Below are positions 40,433-48,761 of a DNA stretch of 64,000 nt, in pieces. The stretch is from positions 200,292 to 264,291 of the forward strand of contig CANOTP010000003.1 of NCBI GenBank assembly GCA_947570135.1, in the 5' to 3' direction. Under the pieces are notes generated by a model that searched no databases, had not been told where the DNA came from, and worked only from the letters and a program-made list of their open reading frames with translations. The translations under genes were made by a program, and so were the position numbers. Positions within the stretch are counted from its first letter, which is position 1, and each line of letters starts with the position of its first letter. This DNA is from an uncultured Candidatus Melainabacteria bacterium (lineage in GTDB: Bacteria; Cyanobacteriota; Vampirovibrionia; Gastranaerophilales; Gastranaerophilaceae).

Positions 40433-43156
40433 ATGGCAGGAGTAAACGGTACAACCCAACAACAAACAATTGCTCAGTTGCAAGCTCAAATTGCAGATTT
40501 ACGTAAACCCGAGAATGGCGGAATTGCCGCAAACAGGGCAAAGATTGAACAACTTAACCAACAGATAGCAAATGCATTAACGGGTAAAGTTGACAGCAGT
40601 ATGGTAACAGTGACAACAGATCAAACCCATGGCGGTGATATTGTAGTTTTGGACACTGATTCTCGTATTGCTTCAGAAGCGGAAATTGCTAGACAACGAC
40701 GTTATACAGATGAATCAGCAATCAGAGATGAATTTTGTAAACCTACAATGACAAAATCTGAATTTGAAAAATTAGAAAAAGAATTAAAAGCCTTAAGAAA
40801 AGAGCAAAAAGAAATTTATAAGAAATGGAAAGAAGCAAAAACCGAAGCCGATAGGACAAAATATGGCGAAATGTTAGACGGTTATTATGATGATAAAAAT
40901 GTTTACCATGAAGGTTTAAGTGATCGCTTGTCAGAAATGGAAGCGAAGTATGAAAGTGAAAAAATTCTACAACGCGGCGCTGACGGTAAAGGGGTAGGCG
41001 GAATTAAAAAAGCTGCTAAAAATAATGTAAAAAATATGGAACGAGTCCAAAATACACAAGTAGTATTTATAACAAAAGAAGAAGAAGCTGAGGCAATCGC
41101 TAAAAATCCTGATCTTGAAGGTCATACAAGTGTATTGAAAGATGATCAGGTTCTGTTACTGAAAAATATGAAAGCAGATGCCAAGAGAATTTTGAAAAAA
41201 GCTGAAGCTGATTTTGCGAATAAAATAATATCAGAACAATCATATAATAATATTAAAGAGTTTTATTCTAAACATTTGACTATGTTTGATGAAAAGGGTA
41301 ATATAAATGCCCGTGTTGTTCAAGATGTATTAGTTGATTATTCGGGTTTTGACCAACGTTTTAATATTGACGAATCTAAATATTTAGCAGGTCAGTTAGG
41401 TACTAAAAAGGGTAAAATTGACGGACTTGTTAAAAAGTTTGGTTTTGGAACCGAAAGCGGTATCGGTCAAAAATTTAAGGCAGCAGGATTGGCAGGAGGA
41501 GCAGCTCTTGTTGGAAACTTGATTAATGGAATAATTAATAAAAAACATGATAGTGCTTATGCTAAAGCAGATATTCCAGAATATAAATTTGAAGTATATG
41601 ACGGAATGAACAAATTAACAGAAACATTCCCTGATGAATTTGGGAATTTAGTAACAAAAGAAACCTGGGAAGCAATACATCATACCGTAACAGGCGGCGG
41701 CGGTACCGTTGAAGCCGCAGCAGATGCTGCAGTAAACCTTTTGGGCAGCATGAAAGGTGTTTTGGGTTCACTTATCGGACCTGTAGCGGCAGGTTTAACG
41801 GCATTCTTGTTATGTGATCCAAAAACAGAGAGTGCATTTAACGGAATGACAGTTGAAGCTGCACTGGCAGATAAAAACTTAAAAGGTATTGAAGGCGATG
41901 ATAACAGACTTATTATGAAACAAATTCAAGATTTTGAATTAACAGGAAACCCTACAATAGACTTGAGAATTAAATCTGCAATATTACAAGCCGCAATTGG
42001 TAAAGAAACTACAAAAGCAAACACCGAAGAATTGCTGGCAGGTTATGAAGCTATTAAAGTGTTCAAAGAAACAATTGGTAAAATTAAAGTGCCTGAGAAA
42101 CCGACAGTTCCAACTCCACCAACAGTTCCAACTCCACCAACAGTTCCGTCACCTCCTACAGATCCTCCTACTCCAACTGAACCTGTTAGACCTGCACATA
42201 TCAGAGGTCGTGCGGTTGACGAAGGTTTGAAATCACGTGTCGGTTTCCAAGAAGATGATTGGAAAGCAGGTACTAACCCGATGAATAAACCTGACAGAGC
42301 TCAATACGTATTGGCTAATGAAGACGGCGAAGTTTCAACAACAGGTGATGATTATAAAAAACCTGAAACAATCACCTTTAGAGATAACACGAATGACAGA
42401 GGCGCAGGCAATGTTAACTCATACACTTACCGCTTGGTAACTGATGAAGAAGTTGCGGCAGGTAAGCTTGATGATGGTACACCTATCAAAACAGGAGGAC
42501 GCAAAGGACCGTTCTATGTACTGGTTCAATCCGATAAACAAGACGGAACAGATATTAAAGCCACTCACACCGAAGTTTATGAGTTATCGTATGAAGAAGA
42601 CGGTGAAGGCGAAAATAAGACAGGTCACTACGATTTAAGACAATACGAAGGCATGTCTGGCTATAATCAAAGCAGTAACGTATACTCAAAACGCGGTACT
42701 GAGGGTAATGCAGGTGCAGGATTCAAATTCGGAAACTGGACAAGACAAACTCCCGAACGTTTAGATTTGTTAAAAAGCTATGGTGCAACATCAGCCGATG
42801 AGTTAATTAACAACCTTGTTCCAAAACCTGATTTGATTGACTTGATTAAAGCTAACCCGAGCGTATTTGACCAAGACGGTAAGGTTAAACCTAATGCAAA
42901 ATGGGAACGCTTAGACTTGCCGAAAGGAACAAGGCTGAGAAGTGCAACAGGAACAATGGTGCCTGATCCGACAACGACAACGGCACCGACACCGACAACG
43001 GCCCCTTCAGCTCCTGTCGCAGGATTAAACCCTCAACAAGAACAACTTGTCAGATTGGGTATTCCGGCAGAAGTCGTTCTCCAAGGCGATGAGGCAATCA
43101 GAAAGTTCGCAGAGGAAAATAACATTCAGTTACCACCACCGGGACAACAACAATAA
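40433..43156 (+). CDS. Large multidomain protein of unknown function
   Basis: 907 aa without a signal peptide. N-terminal coiled coil (about 8-48). Charged coiled coil (about 108-180). Helical part to about 330. A Gly/Ala-rich hydrophobic stretch (about 342-366: GLAGGAALVGNLINGIINKK) and another (about 420-462: LLGSMKGVLGSLIGPVAAGLTAFLL). Pro-rich repeats TVPTPP, TVPTPP, TVPSPP at about 560-577. A mixed domain follows to about 850. A Thr/Pro linker and a Gln/Pro-rich tail end it. aaagga precedes the ATG. The architecture suggests a structural or surface-delivered protein. Family not recognised. Confidence 0.75.
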   Translation: MAGVNGTTQQQTIAQLQAQIADLRKPENGGIAANRAKIEQLNQQIANALTGKVDSSMVTVTTDQTHGGDIVVLDTDSRIASEAEIARQRRYTDESAIRDEFCKPTMTKSEFEKLEKELKALRKEQKEIYKKWKEAKTEADRTKYGEMLDGYYDDKNVYHEGLSDRLSEMEAKYESEKILQRGADGKGVGGIKKAAKNNVKNMERVQNTQVVFITKEEEAEAIAKNPDLEGHTSVLKDDQVLLLKNMKADAKRILKKAEADFANKIISEQSYNNIKEFYSKHLTMFDEKGNINARVVQDVLVDYSGFDQRFNIDESKYLAGQLGTKKGKIDGLVKKFGFGTESGIGQKFKAAGLAGGAALVGNLINGIINKKHDSAYAKADIPEYKFEVYDGMNKLTETFPDEFGNLVTKETWEAIHHTVTGGGGTVEAAADAAVNLLGSMKGVLGSLIGPVAAGLTAFLLCDPKTESAFNGMTVEAALADKNLKGIEGDDNRLIMKQIQDFELTGNPTIDLRIKSAILQAAIGKETTKANTEELLAGYEAIKVFKETIGKIKVPEKPTVPTPPTVPTPPTVPSPPTDPPTPTEPVRPAHIRGRAVDEGLKSRVGFQEDDWKAGTNPMNKPDRAQYVLANEDGEVSTTGDDYKKPETITFRDNTNDRGAGNVNSYTYRLVTDEEVAAGKLDDGTPIKTGGRKGPFYVLVQSDKQDGTDIKATHTEVYELSYEEDGEGENKTGHYDLRQYEGMSGYNQSSNVYSKRGTEGNAGAGFKFGNWTRQTPERLDLLKSYGATSADELINNLVPKPDLIDLIKANPSVFDQDGKVKPNAKWERLDLPKGTRLRSATGTMVPDPTTTTAPTPTTAPSAPVAGLNPQQEQLVRLGIPAEVVLQGDEAIRKFAEENNIQLPPPGQQQ

Positions 43157-43165
43157 ACCAAGAAT

Positions 43166-43199
43166 AAAAACCGCTTCTAGATTATGGGAGCGGTTTTTT
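43166..43199. terminator. Bidirectional intrinsic terminator
   Basis: AAAAACCGCT pairs with AGCGGTTTTT with a 13-base loop and T run. It separates the 907-aa gene from the convergent ispE gene. Confidence 0.85.
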
Positions 43200-43200
43200 C

Positions 43201-44004
43201 TTATACAATTTTAACTCCGTCAGGAACTGTCGTTAACCCGTTTTTAACCCAATAACCTTCTTCTTGGCGAAATTCTTCGCGGGTAGAAAAATACGTTGAA
43301 CCTGAGCCTGTCATTACGGCTGTCGGGTAAATCTTTCGAATTTTTTGAAGTTCGGGGTATTTATCTATAATAGCCCATTCAAGATCGTTTACAAATTCTC
43401 TTCGGAGGTATCTGTTATTTTCCTCTTGAACTTTTTCAGCAAAGCTTGTGTAAGCTTCTTTTGCCGAAATTCCTAAATCAATCGGTTTTATAAGATTTAT
43501 GTTAAGCTCGCGGAATTCTTTCGGTTCAAGAATTTCTCCTCTGCCGCGGGTCATTGCGCGCCCGCCTTTTAAGCAAAAGTTTAAGTCAGAACCTAACTGT
43601 GCGCAAAGATTATTTAATCCGTTGTCATCCATAATATTATTAAAAATTTTATTTAGTGCAAAAATTATGCCTGCTGCGTTTGTGCTTCCGCCAGCCAAGC
43701 CTGCCGATACGGGAATATTTTTGTCTATAAATACATGAATTTCGTAATTTTTAAGGTTATTTGTTTCTAAAAACAGGTTTGCGGCTTTGTAAACCAAATT
43801 TGTTTTATCGTAAGGGATTTCATCGGAATTTCCTTCAAGTAAAATTTTTGTCCTGTCTGATTCAATTACGGTAACTTCCAAATAATCGTAAAGATTAATT
43901 GCCTGCATTATGCTTTCTATGTTATGAAACCCGTCTTCGCGTTTATTTACAACCTTTAGAGTAAGGTTAATTTTTGCGGGACATTGAACTTTTATTGTTT
44001 TCAC
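43201..44004 (-). CDS. ispE: 4-diphosphocytidyl-2-C-methyl-D-erythritol kinase
   Basis: GHMP kinase of the MEP isoprenoid pathway. The 267 aa are close to the usual 280-300. N-terminal CPAKINLTLKVVNKREDGFHN is the IspE signature; the ATP motif PVSAGLAGGSTNAAG lies at about 95-109; the C-terminal GHMP motif is VMTGSGSTYFS. Its start overlaps the rsmA stop by 4 bases (ATGA), so the two are translationally coupled, an arrangement also seen in other bacteria. Confidence 0.95.
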   Translation of the reverse strand: MKTIKVQCPAKINLTLKVVNKREDGFHNIESIMQAINLYDYLEVTVIESDRTKILLEGNSDEIPYDKTNLVYKAANLFLETNNLKNYEIHVFIDKNIPVSAGLAGGSTNAAGIIFALNKIFNNIMDDNGLNNLCAQLGSDLNFCLKGGRAMTRGRGEILEPKEFRELNINLIKPIDLGISAKEAYTSFAEKVQEENNRYLRREFVNDLEWAIIDKYPELQKIRKIYPTAVMTGSGSTYFSTREEFRQEEGYWVKNGLTTVPDGVKIV

Positions 44005-44837
44005 ATTGCCCCCAGGGTTTCAGACAGTTTGCCAAAAAGTTCTATTGAAAGCTTTTCTCCGCGGGTGTTTGAGTCGATTCCGAGTTGTTCAAGGGCTGAG
44101 GTTATGTTTTCTTTCGGGAATCCTCCGCTTAGAAGACAGTTTTTAATATTTTTTCTTCGTTGCGCGAATCCTGCTTTAATTACTTTTCTGAAATGTGTGT
44201 AATCTGATAATTTTAATTTCGGTTCTTTTCTTACAACAAGTTTTACCAACGCGGAGTTAACTTTTGGAGCGGGATAAAACGATTTTCTGCCGACAAGTCT
44301 TAAAATACTTACATCCGCCCAGAATTGAGAAAGAATTGTTAAAAGTCCGTATTGTTTTCCGCTAGAGTTTTCGTTTGCGCACATTCTCAGTGCAACTTCT
44401 TCCTGGACCATAAGAATTATATCTTTAATTTTACTGCGGTTTTTGTTGTTCAAATCATCGATTTCACCTAACAAATGTGCGATAATCGGGCTTGTTATGT
44501 AATATGGAATATTTGCTACAATCTTAAATTCACCGTCAGTTAGTGTTGATAAATCAGTTTTTAAAACATCGTTGTGGATAATTTCCAAATTCGGAGCGTC
44601 AAGTTTTTTGAGTTCTCGAATTGCTTCTTCATCAAGCTCGATTGCGATAACTTTTTTTGCATGTTTTACAAGTTGTTCTGTTACAAAACCGACCCCCGGG
44701 CCGATTTCGACTATTGTATCATCCGGTGAGATGTTTGCAAATTCTATAATATCCTGGATAACTTCACCGTTTATTAAAAAGTTTTGTCCGAGTCGTTTTT
44801 TTGTTCTAAAGTATTTTGCGCGTTCAAAGTAATTCAT
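44001..44837 (-). CDS. rsmA: 16S rRNA dimethyladenosine transferase
   Basis: KsgA/RsmA dimethylates A1518 and A1519 of 16S rRNA. 278 aa from the ATG at 44837. Motifs are KKRLGQNFLINGEVIQDI, VEIGPGVGFVTEQLVKH and ANIPYYITSPIIAHLL (the NIPYYI catalytic motif). The C-terminal helical domain ends SIELFGKLSETL. No Shine-Dalgarno is seen; TATTAT lies 6 bases before the ATG, so a leaderless start is likely. A TTG 6 codons upstream is an alternative. Confidence 0.95.
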   Translation of the reverse strand: MNYFERAKYFRTKKRLGQNFLINGEVIQDIIEFANISPDDTIVEIGPGVGFVTEQLVKHAKKVIAIELDEEAIRELKKLDAPNLEIIHNDVLKTDLSTLTDGEFKIVANIPYYITSPIIAHLLGEIDDLNNKNRSKIKDIILMVQEEVALRMCANENSSGKQYGLLTILSQFWADVSILRLVGRKSFYPAPKVNSALVKLVVRKEPKLKLSDYTHFRKVIKAGFAQRRKNIKNCLLSGGFPKENITSALEQLGIDSNTRGEKLSIELFGKLSETLGAM

Positions 44838-44864
44838 ACATAAATAATACCACAAAGTAATTGA

Positions 44865-46121
44865 TTATAACCCTGTTTTAGACTCAAGATTTAATTGTTC
44901 TGACAGACTCAGTACTGAATAGATTTCATCAAGCATTGTGGTGAATGTTTTAAATGTTGTTTCTTTTGTTATTTTCCCCATTTGGAACATATCTTTTTCT
45001 ACTTCAATTAAAATACTTAATTTGTCATCTTTAAATTCTGCGCGGATTTTCTTTGCTGTGAATGCGGTTTTAATATCTTCAAATCTTGCTATAAATGCTG
45101 TTGTAAGCATGTATCTGGCACCAATTTGATCTGTTGAATATGTATCATATTTATTTTCAAAATTAGGGTCTTCTAGGATAACTCTTTCAAAATTTTCGTT
45201 TTTATTGTTCAGCTTATAACCTTTTTCAAATATTAGGGTGTGTCCTTTTATAGGTTTAGGTATTTTAAATTGAATAATAAGATTTTTTGAATTTTTTAAA
45301 GCGTTGTTAATATAGGTAATACCTGCAATAAAAAGCCATAAAGGAGAAGTAAACAACAAAAGTGTTAAAATAAGTTTTATCCATGGGTTATTGATTAGTG
45401 ATGCTATTATAAGAATTACAAAAATAGGAATCGGGAGAATTGGTATACAAACAAATAAAATTATTAATGCCGGCGGAAATTTTGAATTACCTTGCATCGT
45501 TGAGCTTGCTACATTATTCCTTTTTAGATTAAAAAAGTTTTTAAAATCAAAACTGCACGCTGTTTCAATAATATCGACAGGTACACTTAAGTTATGACCT
45601 ACGATTATATCGTCTATAGTGTGTAAATAAATTCGCGGGAAAATATTTAAAGTATTTGTAATGTTATAACATTGTTCATAAAAATTGTTTAATTGAGCGG
45701 TAGTTTTGATATCGTCGTTTTTGTTATAGGTAATAACATGGTTATTGCCAAGTAGAGTAAAGTCTTTGTATTTATACCATTTAAGATTACAGTCAAATAA
45801 TTCCAAAAATTTTGGCATTAATTGGCGTTTTATTGTCATTTCATAATCTATTTCAATTCGTCTGTGTTTTTTTGAGAATTTTTTATATAAATATCGTGCC
45901 AGAAAAGAAATCCCTGTAAAAATCAATGAAATAAATAAAAGTAAAGGAATTTGCAAAAAAGCACAAATGAAAGTGGAGATAGCACTTATCCAGATAAGTT
46001 TCAAAAGCATATAAGGAAGAATATCTTCTTTTCGTTCTTTTTCATACTGAACAAGGACGGGTTCAACTTCTTGCTTAAAAAATTTTGCAGATTCTAAAAT
46101 TAAATCAGTTTTTCTCTTCAT
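44865..46121 (-). CDS. DUF3137 membrane protein
   Basis: 418 aa. Two membrane helices at about 41-82 and two more at about 225-275. The C-terminal half has the DUF3137 signature LEDPNFENKYDTYSTDQIGA followed by RYMLTTAFIARFEDI. Function is unknown for the family. It is transcribed alone, with rsmA just downstream on the same strand (27 bases). Confidence 0.75.
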   Translation of the reverse strand: MKRKTDLILESAKFFKQEVEPVLVQYEKERKEDILPYMLLKLIWISAISTFICAFLQIPLLLFISLIFTGISFLARYLYKKFSKKHRRIEIDYEMTIKRQLMPKFLELFDCNLKWYKYKDFTLLGNNHVITYNKNDDIKTTAQLNNFYEQCYNITNTLNIFPRIYLHTIDDIIVGHNLSVPVDIIETACSFDFKNFFNLKRNNVASSTMQGNSKFPPALIILFVCIPILPIPIFVILIIASLINNPWIKLILTLLLFTSPLWLFIAGITYINNALKNSKNLIIQFKIPKPIKGHTLIFEKGYKLNNKNENFERVILEDPNFENKYDTYSTDQIGARYMLTTAFIARFEDIKTAFTAKKIRAEFKDDKLSILIEVEKDMFQMGKITKETTFKTFTTMLDEIYSVLSLSEQLNLESKTGL

Positions 46122-46264
46122 TCTAAAAGCTTACCATGGAGTATACATAAAAGCAAAAAGTTATCCTTATGTACTAATGATTTATCCCCATGGGGGTAAA
46201 TGTTTATAAACTGTTTTTTGATATCTTAAATAATGTTATAATAAATAAGTGAAAAGGGGTAGGC

Positions 46265-47590
46265 ATGTATAAATTAGAACAAAAAACAGAAAAAGACGAA
46301 ATCTTAAAGTTATATACCAAAGGCTTTAAAAATCCATGTGATTTTAAGATTGGAATTGAATATGAGAGATTGCCTATTTTTCTTGGATCTTTTAAAAATG
46401 TTGATTATTGGAGCGAATATGGTATAAAAAATTTTTTAGAAACTTTTGCCAAGGAAGAAACCTGGGATTATATCAGTGATGAAAAAAATATAATCGGCTT
46501 AAAAAATAAGCATGATACTATTACTCTTGAACCGGGGTGTCAATTTGAAATTAGTGCAAAACCGGAAAAAACAATTTTTGAGGTAAAAAAGAAAATTGAG
46601 CACATAAACTCATTAATGAAACCTATAGCTGACAGGATGAATATAGCTTTTTTGAATTATGGAGTGTCACCTTATATTACTTATAAAGCAATAAATTTAA
46701 TTCCAAAAAGACGTTATAAGGTAATGGCAAGATATTTGTGGGGAATTTTATCTGATGTTATGATGCGAGAAACAGCAGGAATTCAGTGTTGCATAGATTT
46801 CAGCTCAGAAGAAGACGCGATGAGAAAGTTTAAACTCGCCAATAAGCTTTCTCCGTTTATGACTGCTATGTTTGCAAATTCTCCAATCCGAGGCGGGGTA
46901 GATACGGGATATAAATCGTTTAGAGCACTCAGCTGGTTAAATACCGACAATGACAGATGCGGATTTTTCGGTAAAATCAGTGAAGAGTTTTCGTTTGAGG
47001 ATTATATAGACTGTGTATTAAAAACTCCGATGATATTTATTCAACGGGAAAACTTAAATTTTGAAGTTCGCGGAGATATAACGTTTGAAGAATTTATGCA
47101 AAACGGTTGGGAAGGTACAACCCCAACCCTTCAAGATTATGAATTGCAGGCAAATCTTTGTTTCCCTGAGGTTCGGATGAGGAATTTTATTGAAATCAGA
47201 AACCACGACTGTGTTGGCGGTGATTTGAAATATTCAATTTTAGCTATATATAAAGGAATTATGTATAACGAAAGTGCAATGGAGGAGTGCGAGGAGTTAT
47301 TTAAACATCTTCAGTATAAGGATTTTTCGGAGTTAAGATATAATGTTCCGAAAAACACCCTTCAAAGTAGAATTAAAAAGGCAAAAGCACTTGATTATGC
47401 CAAAGAAATTATCTCGATTGCCGAAAAATCTTTAAAAGAACAGCAAACAGGTGAAGGAATGTTTCTTGATGCAATAAAAGAATATACAATGCGCGGGATT
47501 ACGCCTGCTGATGTTATCGTCAAAAACTGGAATGGTTCTTGGAATAAAAATATGAAAAAACTGATAAAGTATTTGTCAGAATTTGAATAG
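46265..47590 (+). CDS. Glutamate-cysteine ligase (GCS2 family)
   Basis: 441 aa. Makes gamma-glutamylcysteine, the first step to glutathione. It resembles the plant/alphaproteobacterial GshA or EgtA-like class: FKIGIEYERLPI, ITLEPGCQFEISAKP, YGVSPYIT, RETAGIQCCIDFSSEEDA, ANSPIRGGVDTGYKSFRALSW and RNFIEIRNHDCVGGD. No glutathione synthetase lies nearby, so the product could be gamma-glutamylcysteine itself. aaaaggg precedes the ATG and TATAAT is at 46237-46242. A strong terminator follows at once. Confidence 0.88.
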   Translation: MYKLEQKTEKDEILKLYTKGFKNPCDFKIGIEYERLPIFLGSFKNVDYWSEYGIKNFLETFAKEETWDYISDEKNIIGLKNKHDTITLEPGCQFEISAKPEKTIFEVKKKIEHINSLMKPIADRMNIAFLNYGVSPYITYKAINLIPKRRYKVMARYLWGILSDVMMRETAGIQCCIDFSSEEDAMRKFKLANKLSPFMTAMFANSPIRGGVDTGYKSFRALSWLNTDNDRCGFFGKISEEFSFEDYIDCVLKTPMIFIQRENLNFEVRGDITFEEFMQNGWEGTTPTLQDYELQANLCFPEVRMRNFIEIRNHDCVGGDLKYSILAIYKGIMYNESAMEECEELFKHLQYKDFSELRYNVPKNTLQSRIKKAKALDYAKEIISIAEKSLKEQQTGEGMFLDAIKEYTMRGITPADVIVKNWNGSWNKNMKKLIKYLSEFE

Positions 47591-47594
47591 AGTT

Positions 47595-47626
47595 AAAGGG
47601 GCGAAGCCTTCGGCTTCGCCCCTTTT
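47595..47626. terminator. Bidirectional intrinsic terminator
   Basis: AAAGGGGCGAAGCC-ttc-GGCTTCGCCCCTTTT, between the convergent glutamate-cysteine ligase and prepilin genes. Confidence 0.92.
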
Positions 47627-47629
47627 AAT

Positions 47630-48346
47630 TTATTTTGGCAGACAATCAAAATACTCTCTGTTACTTCCGTCAGGACATTTATTTTGCATTGCGTAATACG
47701 CACAATATCTGCCGTTTGATATGTGAGTAAATCCTCCGCCCGTATCGTACAAATCATTATCATACTTATGAGGAGCCATTGCACAGTAATTCATACCTGT
47801 TTTCGCGTAATAAGGTTGAGCGTTTTGTTTTATTTGTAATGACCAAACGTCATATCCAGCACGATTAGGTTTACTTTCTCCGTTTACATCAAAATCTACT
47901 GTCCAGCCAAGTTCGCCATAATCGCCAATCCAACCTCCTTTCCTAAAACAAACGGTCATTCCTGATAATAATACGTAATTTTTATCTTTTAAACTTTGCA
48001 GGCATGTATTAAAACCTGCTGTGTTTGAAAAATTCATTTTATTATAACATGTAACATTTTTATCGTCAGGTTTAATATAGGTATTGGAAACTTTTAAGTG
48101 CGATAATAAAATCGGTAAAAAATGAGTATTAAAATCTTCTTCTGACAAACCATCTAAAGAATCAATTCCGTATTCATCCAGCGATAATGAAATTACGCTT
48201 TGGATTGTGGAAACGGATTTTAGAAAAGAGGTTTTTAGAACGTGTTTTCTGTATTTTTGTATAAGATTCGGTATACTGACAGCAGCTACAACTCCGATTA
48301 TTCCAAGTGTAATTAAAGTTTCTGCGAGAGTAAACGCTTTTCTCAT
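47630..48346 (-). CDS. Prepilin-like protein paired with a divergent regulator
   Basis: 238 aa. The very short leader MRKA precedes FTLAETLITLGIIGVVAA, with Ala at -1. The mature domain is Cys-rich (about eight Cys) and contains DFDVNGESKPNRAGYDVWSL, the shared motif. aaaggg lies 6 bases before the ATG. It faces the XRE gene at 48412 across only 65 bases, which contain two perfect inverted repeats. Confidence 0.9.
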   Translation of the reverse strand: MRKAFTLAETLITLGIIGVVAAVSIPNLIQKYRKHVLKTSFLKSVSTIQSVISLSLDEYGIDSLDGLSEEDFNTHFLPILLSHLKVSNTYIKPDDKNVTCYNKMNFSNTAGFNTCLQSLKDKNYVLLSGMTVCFRKGGWIGDYGELGWTVDFDVNGESKPNRAGYDVWSLQIKQNAQPYYAKTGMNYCAMAPHKYDNDLYDTGGGFTHISNGRYCAYYAMQNKCPDGSNREYFDCLPK

Positions 48347-48360
48347 TTTGTACCCTTTCT

Positions 48361-48376
48361 ATTGAGAAATCTCAAT
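48361..48376. promoter_or_regulatory. Inverted-repeat operator candidate 1
   Basis: Perfect inverted repeat ATTGAGA-AA-TCTCAAT, 14 bases upstream of the prepilin ATG and 35 bases upstream of the XRE start. Confidence 0.5.
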
Positions 48377-48392
48377 GATTTTATTTGTATTG

Positions 48393-48419
48393 TATTGCAT
48401 AATTGCAATAAATGCAATA
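48393..48419. promoter_or_regulatory. Operator candidate overlapping the XRE start codon
   Basis: Perfect inverted repeat TATTGCA-TAAT-TGCAATA (48393-48410). A further half-site TGCAATA-like repeat (ATGCAATAC, 48412-48420) includes the ATG of the regulator. A CATAAT -10-like hexamer (48398-48403) lies inside the first repeat. Binding here would block both transcription and translation of the regulator, a typical autorepression layout. Confidence 0.55.
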
Positions 48420-48636
48420 CTCGGAACTCGGAAAATTTATAAAAATGAAACGCGAACAGTCGGGGCTGTCATTGAATAAGTTTGCGAATTTAGCGGAGAT
48501 TGATCCTGCAATTCAGTGCAGGATTGAGAATATGAAGCAGGGGATAAAAATTAGTGTTCTGGAAAATATATCAAAGGCGTTCGGAATGACCCCTGCCAAG
48601 TTTTTGGAGGAGTTTGAAGGGGCAAATAACGAATAA
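48412..48636 (+). CDS. XRE-family HTH regulator divergent from a prepilin gene
   Basis: 74 aa, one helix-turn-helix domain: LGKFIKMKREQSGLSLNKFA, then IDPAIQCRIENMKQGIKISV and LENISKAFGMTPAKFLEEF. No Shine-Dalgarno is present and a CATAAT hexamer lies 8 bases before the ATG, so the messenger is likely leaderless. The first codons overlap a repeated TGCAATA operator candidate. The closest relatives within the window are the XRE genes at 7534 and 29662. Confidence 0.85.
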   Translation: MQYSELGKFIKMKREQSGLSLNKFANLAEIDPAIQCRIENMKQGIKISVLENISKAFGMTPAKFLEEFEGANNE

Positions 48637-48690
48637 ATCCTAGCGGAGCGCGAGAATCTTGCAAGGTGTAAGGCAATTGGTAGCAAAATA

Positions 48691-48740
48691 CCCCTTACGG
48701 GAAGAATCAACATTGATAGATTCCGTGTCAGGCACGGAAT
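48691..48740. repeat. Dispersed composite intergenic repeat, copy B
   Basis: The core starting CCCCTTACGGGAAGAATCAA lies at 48691-48723 and is followed by the hairpin ATTCCGTG-tcagg-CACGGAAT (48720-48740). It lies between the XRE gene and dnaB. The upstream hairpin seen in copies A and C is missing here. Confidence 0.7.
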
Positions 48741-48761
48741 GATGTGTTTTTATATTTATCC

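Noticed and set aside
42105..42185. Short tandem repeats as a CRISPR-like array
   Set aside because: They encode the Pro-rich linker TVPTPP in frame and have no spacers.
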